This document shows, one piece after another, positions 61,647-64,000 of a stretch of 64,000 bases of DNA (positions within the stretch are counted from its first letter, which is position 1; every line of letters starts with the position of its first letter). The stretch is from Dendrophyllia cribrosa. Its lineage: Eukaryota > Cnidaria > Anthozoa > Scleractinia > Dendrophylliidae. The DNA is taken from positions 31,534,898-31,598,897 of the forward strand of contig JAJLRJ010000007.1 of assembly GCA_024195265.1 (NCBI GenBank). Reading direction: 5' to 3'. Below the pieces are notes generated by a model. It did not search any database. It was given only the letters and a program-made list of their open reading frames with translations, and was not told the origin of the DNA. Position numbers and translations under genes: made by a program.

Positions 61647-62150
61647 TCTTATTACTTGTAATTTTCAGATTATTAAGTGGTTTTAACCATTGTTAACGCA
61701 TCGAGGCTTGCGAACACGCCAAATGAAATGTGACTATTAAGAAAACAGGGATAAATGAATTCTGCAATTTCTTTCTTTTTTTTCCTTGTTTGTAGGTTTG
61801 GTAACGTGATAATCTGGAACGCACCGCAGTGGTCACTAGCCAGTGCACAGCTCACTCACAGCTTTCCCAGGAGGATGACCGTGCAAAGCCACGGAGGTTT
61901 TCTTCACGGAAATGCGACGGTCACAGCAAAAGCCAGAAGACTGGCCGTCTGCGACGTGGCCTGCTTGATCAACAACAACCTTTATTCATGTGTCAAATCT
62001 AAAATAGCAGTTATACAACCACTAAGGTAGCAGAGGTAGCACTGACGGAGTGGGTCTCAGCTGAGCACGAATCCTTAATCTCTGCTAAGCGGCCATAAGC
62101 TATCATTGTGGGTCGTTCTGTCTGCAGTATTTGGCCTCTGCCATGGGGGA
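61647..62150 (+). repeat. Tandem segmental duplicate, copy B, with a 60-bp insertion
   Basis: As copy A, but 61,966-62,030 is extra. On the minus strand the extra piece ends ATGAATAAAGGTTGTTGTT and looks like the 3' tip of a LINE or SINE. Confidence 0.8.
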
Positions 62151-63760
62151 GTTTGGCGTCAACTTCGCCACCTTTGAAGCACTCTCTACTGACGCCTTGG
62201 ATGCACTTTACGCCTTTAAGGACTCCTGGCAGTCTGTTGGCTTTCTTTCGGGAACATAGGCCGCTGAGCCAAGAGGTGGCTGAAAACTGCTTGATACTGT
62301 TGATCCCCATGTATAACAATCTTAGCAAGCTAGCCAATAGACTCTCATTAAAGTGACCTAAACCCCAATTTTTTTCTTTTAATTAACTCAATGTATGTTG
62401 CAAAGTCGAATAGTAAAATATTTCTTGTTTTTAACGTCATGTTAGTCAGTTATAGGGATTTAAATTTACAAAATGCTAATTAGGTGACGTCAATCAATAC
62501 TTTACCATTATTTCTACTTCAATTTACATACGCAGTTCACAGCTTAAGGCTGTGATGTGTGATCTAGACAGCAATCCTCTGCCACATTTTTCTCCTTACC
62601 CCTCGCCAGCCACATTTGGGGTGAATTTGTTTGCCCAAGGTTTAAGTCGGGAGGTTGCGTTTCTGGATTATCCATATCTTTTTCTGCCCCCACCCTTGGT
62701 TGGACCCATGCTCCGTTTCATCTCAAACCAAAGAAGAAATTGCACTTTGGTCACTTTAATTACCTACCCTAAGAAGTACCAGTGGCCTTTGATCAAGAAG
62801 TATTCATCCACTGTGAAATTAACGGAGACGAGTGATCGACATGCCCTGTTAATGTCTTCTAAAGATGACTGGGTACCTCATCCAGGGATCCCAGAAGATT
62901 TGTGGGCTTTCTCCCTTACGTTTGAATAATGTAATTCACTATTTACAACTGGTAACTATCTCGAAATTGATACTCCAGTGAACATTTCTTTGTTTTGCTC
63001 CCCCTCCTATGATTGTTGACGATTGTTTTTCTTATTATTTATAGCCTCTTCCAAAGGTGGCCAAGTTGTTTGTTCCCTCAGTGAGATGACCGACTTGTAG
63101 CCATGTGAATGATTTTGATTTCCGGTTCTGCAAGCGTTGTGGATATAAAAGAAAGACAGAAACACCACTCAAGCATAGTAGCCTAGATAGCAAAAGCCTC
63201 CAGGCAATTGACAAGCATTCACACCAGTAGACGTTATTTTCTCAGGCTACACGTTACTCTAAACAGAAAGACTCCCTTCAGAAGGAGCTGGAGAGTTTTC
63301 TTAGTTCTTAGCACTTCCGTCCCCCCAGGAATTCCAGTTTAGCTTCGTAATTACTATTTTGCTTCTACAATGTTGGCTTTTAAGACCCCGCTCCCCTAGG
63401 AATTTCCAGTGACCTTCCATTGCATTCTCCCTGTGTTTGACACGGGCAAATTGAATGGAAAATATTCTTGACGTTTTGTTTACAAATCAGAAATAATAAC
63501 GCTTTGAAACATTTTAGAAAGCACATACCCAAAAGCCTAGCATCTAAAAAATACGGTTTCAGTAAGGACTTGCACTGGCTAACAGACTGCGCATTAATAA
63601 ATCACGACCAAGTGTTAGGGTTAGAGCTAGTTATAAACAATGACGTTAAAGCCAAACGTGCTATGGCACAACAAGGACAAACTGCTATAATTTCCTTCGC
63701 AAATCACATGTTTAAGAGTTACCATTCTCTAATTCGAAAAGACATGCCCAATGCAAAAAA
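62120..63760 (+). pseudogene. Interspersed repeat R1, copy 3 (decayed YR-element fragments)
   Basis: It is contiguous here, whereas copy 1 (47.1-50.7 kb) is split by an insertion. It carries the same KDDWVPHPGIPEDLWAFSLT block (62,552-62,929), the CxxCGYKR block (about 63,130) and a frame ending MFKSYHSL (63,468-63,779). Compared with copy 1 it diverges after MFKS at about 63,718. Confidence 0.6.
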
Positions 63761-64000
63761 ATGGTGGTCTCTTTCATAAACAGTTTTAAACAATGGTTGT
63801 TTCTCCGCTTTATTACCACCTAGCGCCAATAATGATGATGAACCAGACGACAAGGGAGGTGAACAGACAGACAGATTTTATAGTGGACGATGCAGAGAGA
63901 CAGGCCAACGATGATCCTTCCTTCTACAGACAAGTAGATGCGGTTTGTCATCAGCGTGAGGCTCAAAGCATGGAGCCGTATTTCCCGTTGCCATTTGCCG

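Overview
The window looks like accessory, repeat-dense DNA from an invertebrate animal, most likely an anthozoan cnidarian (stony-coral-like). This rests on spliceosomal introns with GT/AG ends, a vertebrate-type interstitial telomere motif, tRNA-derived SINEs, and several repeat families I associate with coral genomes. The organism call is an inference; no rRNA or single-copy marker gene is present. Almost everything that can be named is a mobile element or its remains.

Layout. 0-2.9 kb: repeats and the 3' end of a LINE. 2.96-14.6 kb: the first four exons of an unrecognised host gene, now a pseudogene. Its first intron (10 kb) holds a TIR DNA transposon with an unassigned protein (3.4-7.95 kb), a MITE (7.96-8.13 kb) and a degenerate tyrosine-recombinase retrotransposon of Ngaro/DIRS type (8.4-12.9 kb). 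14,608-42,623: a 28-kb Polinton/Maverick-like virus-like element that split exon 4 of the host gene; the rest of that gene resumes at 42.6 kb. The Polinton has 203-bp terminal inverted repeats and a 5-6 bp target duplication (CAGCC/A). It is itself interrupted twice, each time with a 9-bp target duplication: by a 1.9-kb AT-rich element (15,071-16,982) and by an 8.8-kb Mutator-like element (22,876-31,670). 43.4-46.4 kb: an internally deleted Gypsy LTR element with a SINE in its 3' LTR. 46.5-51.5 and 60.7-63.8 kb: copies of one decayed repeat family. Between them lie a Tc1/mariner scrap (53.5 kb) and a decayed PIF/Harbinger element (55.4-60.4 kb) with a TTAA-flanked insertion that itself contains a further TIR element.

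Without its two guests the Polinton is about 17.3 kb. It encodes protein-primed-type DNA polymerase B (broken), a retroviral-type integrase, a packaging ATPase, a probable double-jelly-roll major capsid protein, a penton-like minor capsid candidate, a YqaJ/lambda-type exonuclease, a VLTF3-like zinc-ribbon factor and a set of small, often membrane-spanning proteins. Most of its genes begin within about 20 bases of one repeated motif, CATATATATACC, and several gene junctions have the compact order stop, AATAAA, motif, ATG. Together with the VLTF3-like gene this suggests a dedicated viral-type late promoter system. No adenain-type protease was seen among its own genes.

The Mutator-like element is the best preserved unit. 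Four exons with consistent splice phases give an uninterrupted predicted protein of 1,704 residues carrying a ubiquitin-specific protease domain, a ULP1/SENP-type SUMO protease domain, a 22-residue repeat linker, a MULE transposase domain and a SWIM zinc finger. I regard this protein and the Polinton promoter/VLTF3 combination as the two most interesting things here. All family assignments are from reading motifs; no database search was run.
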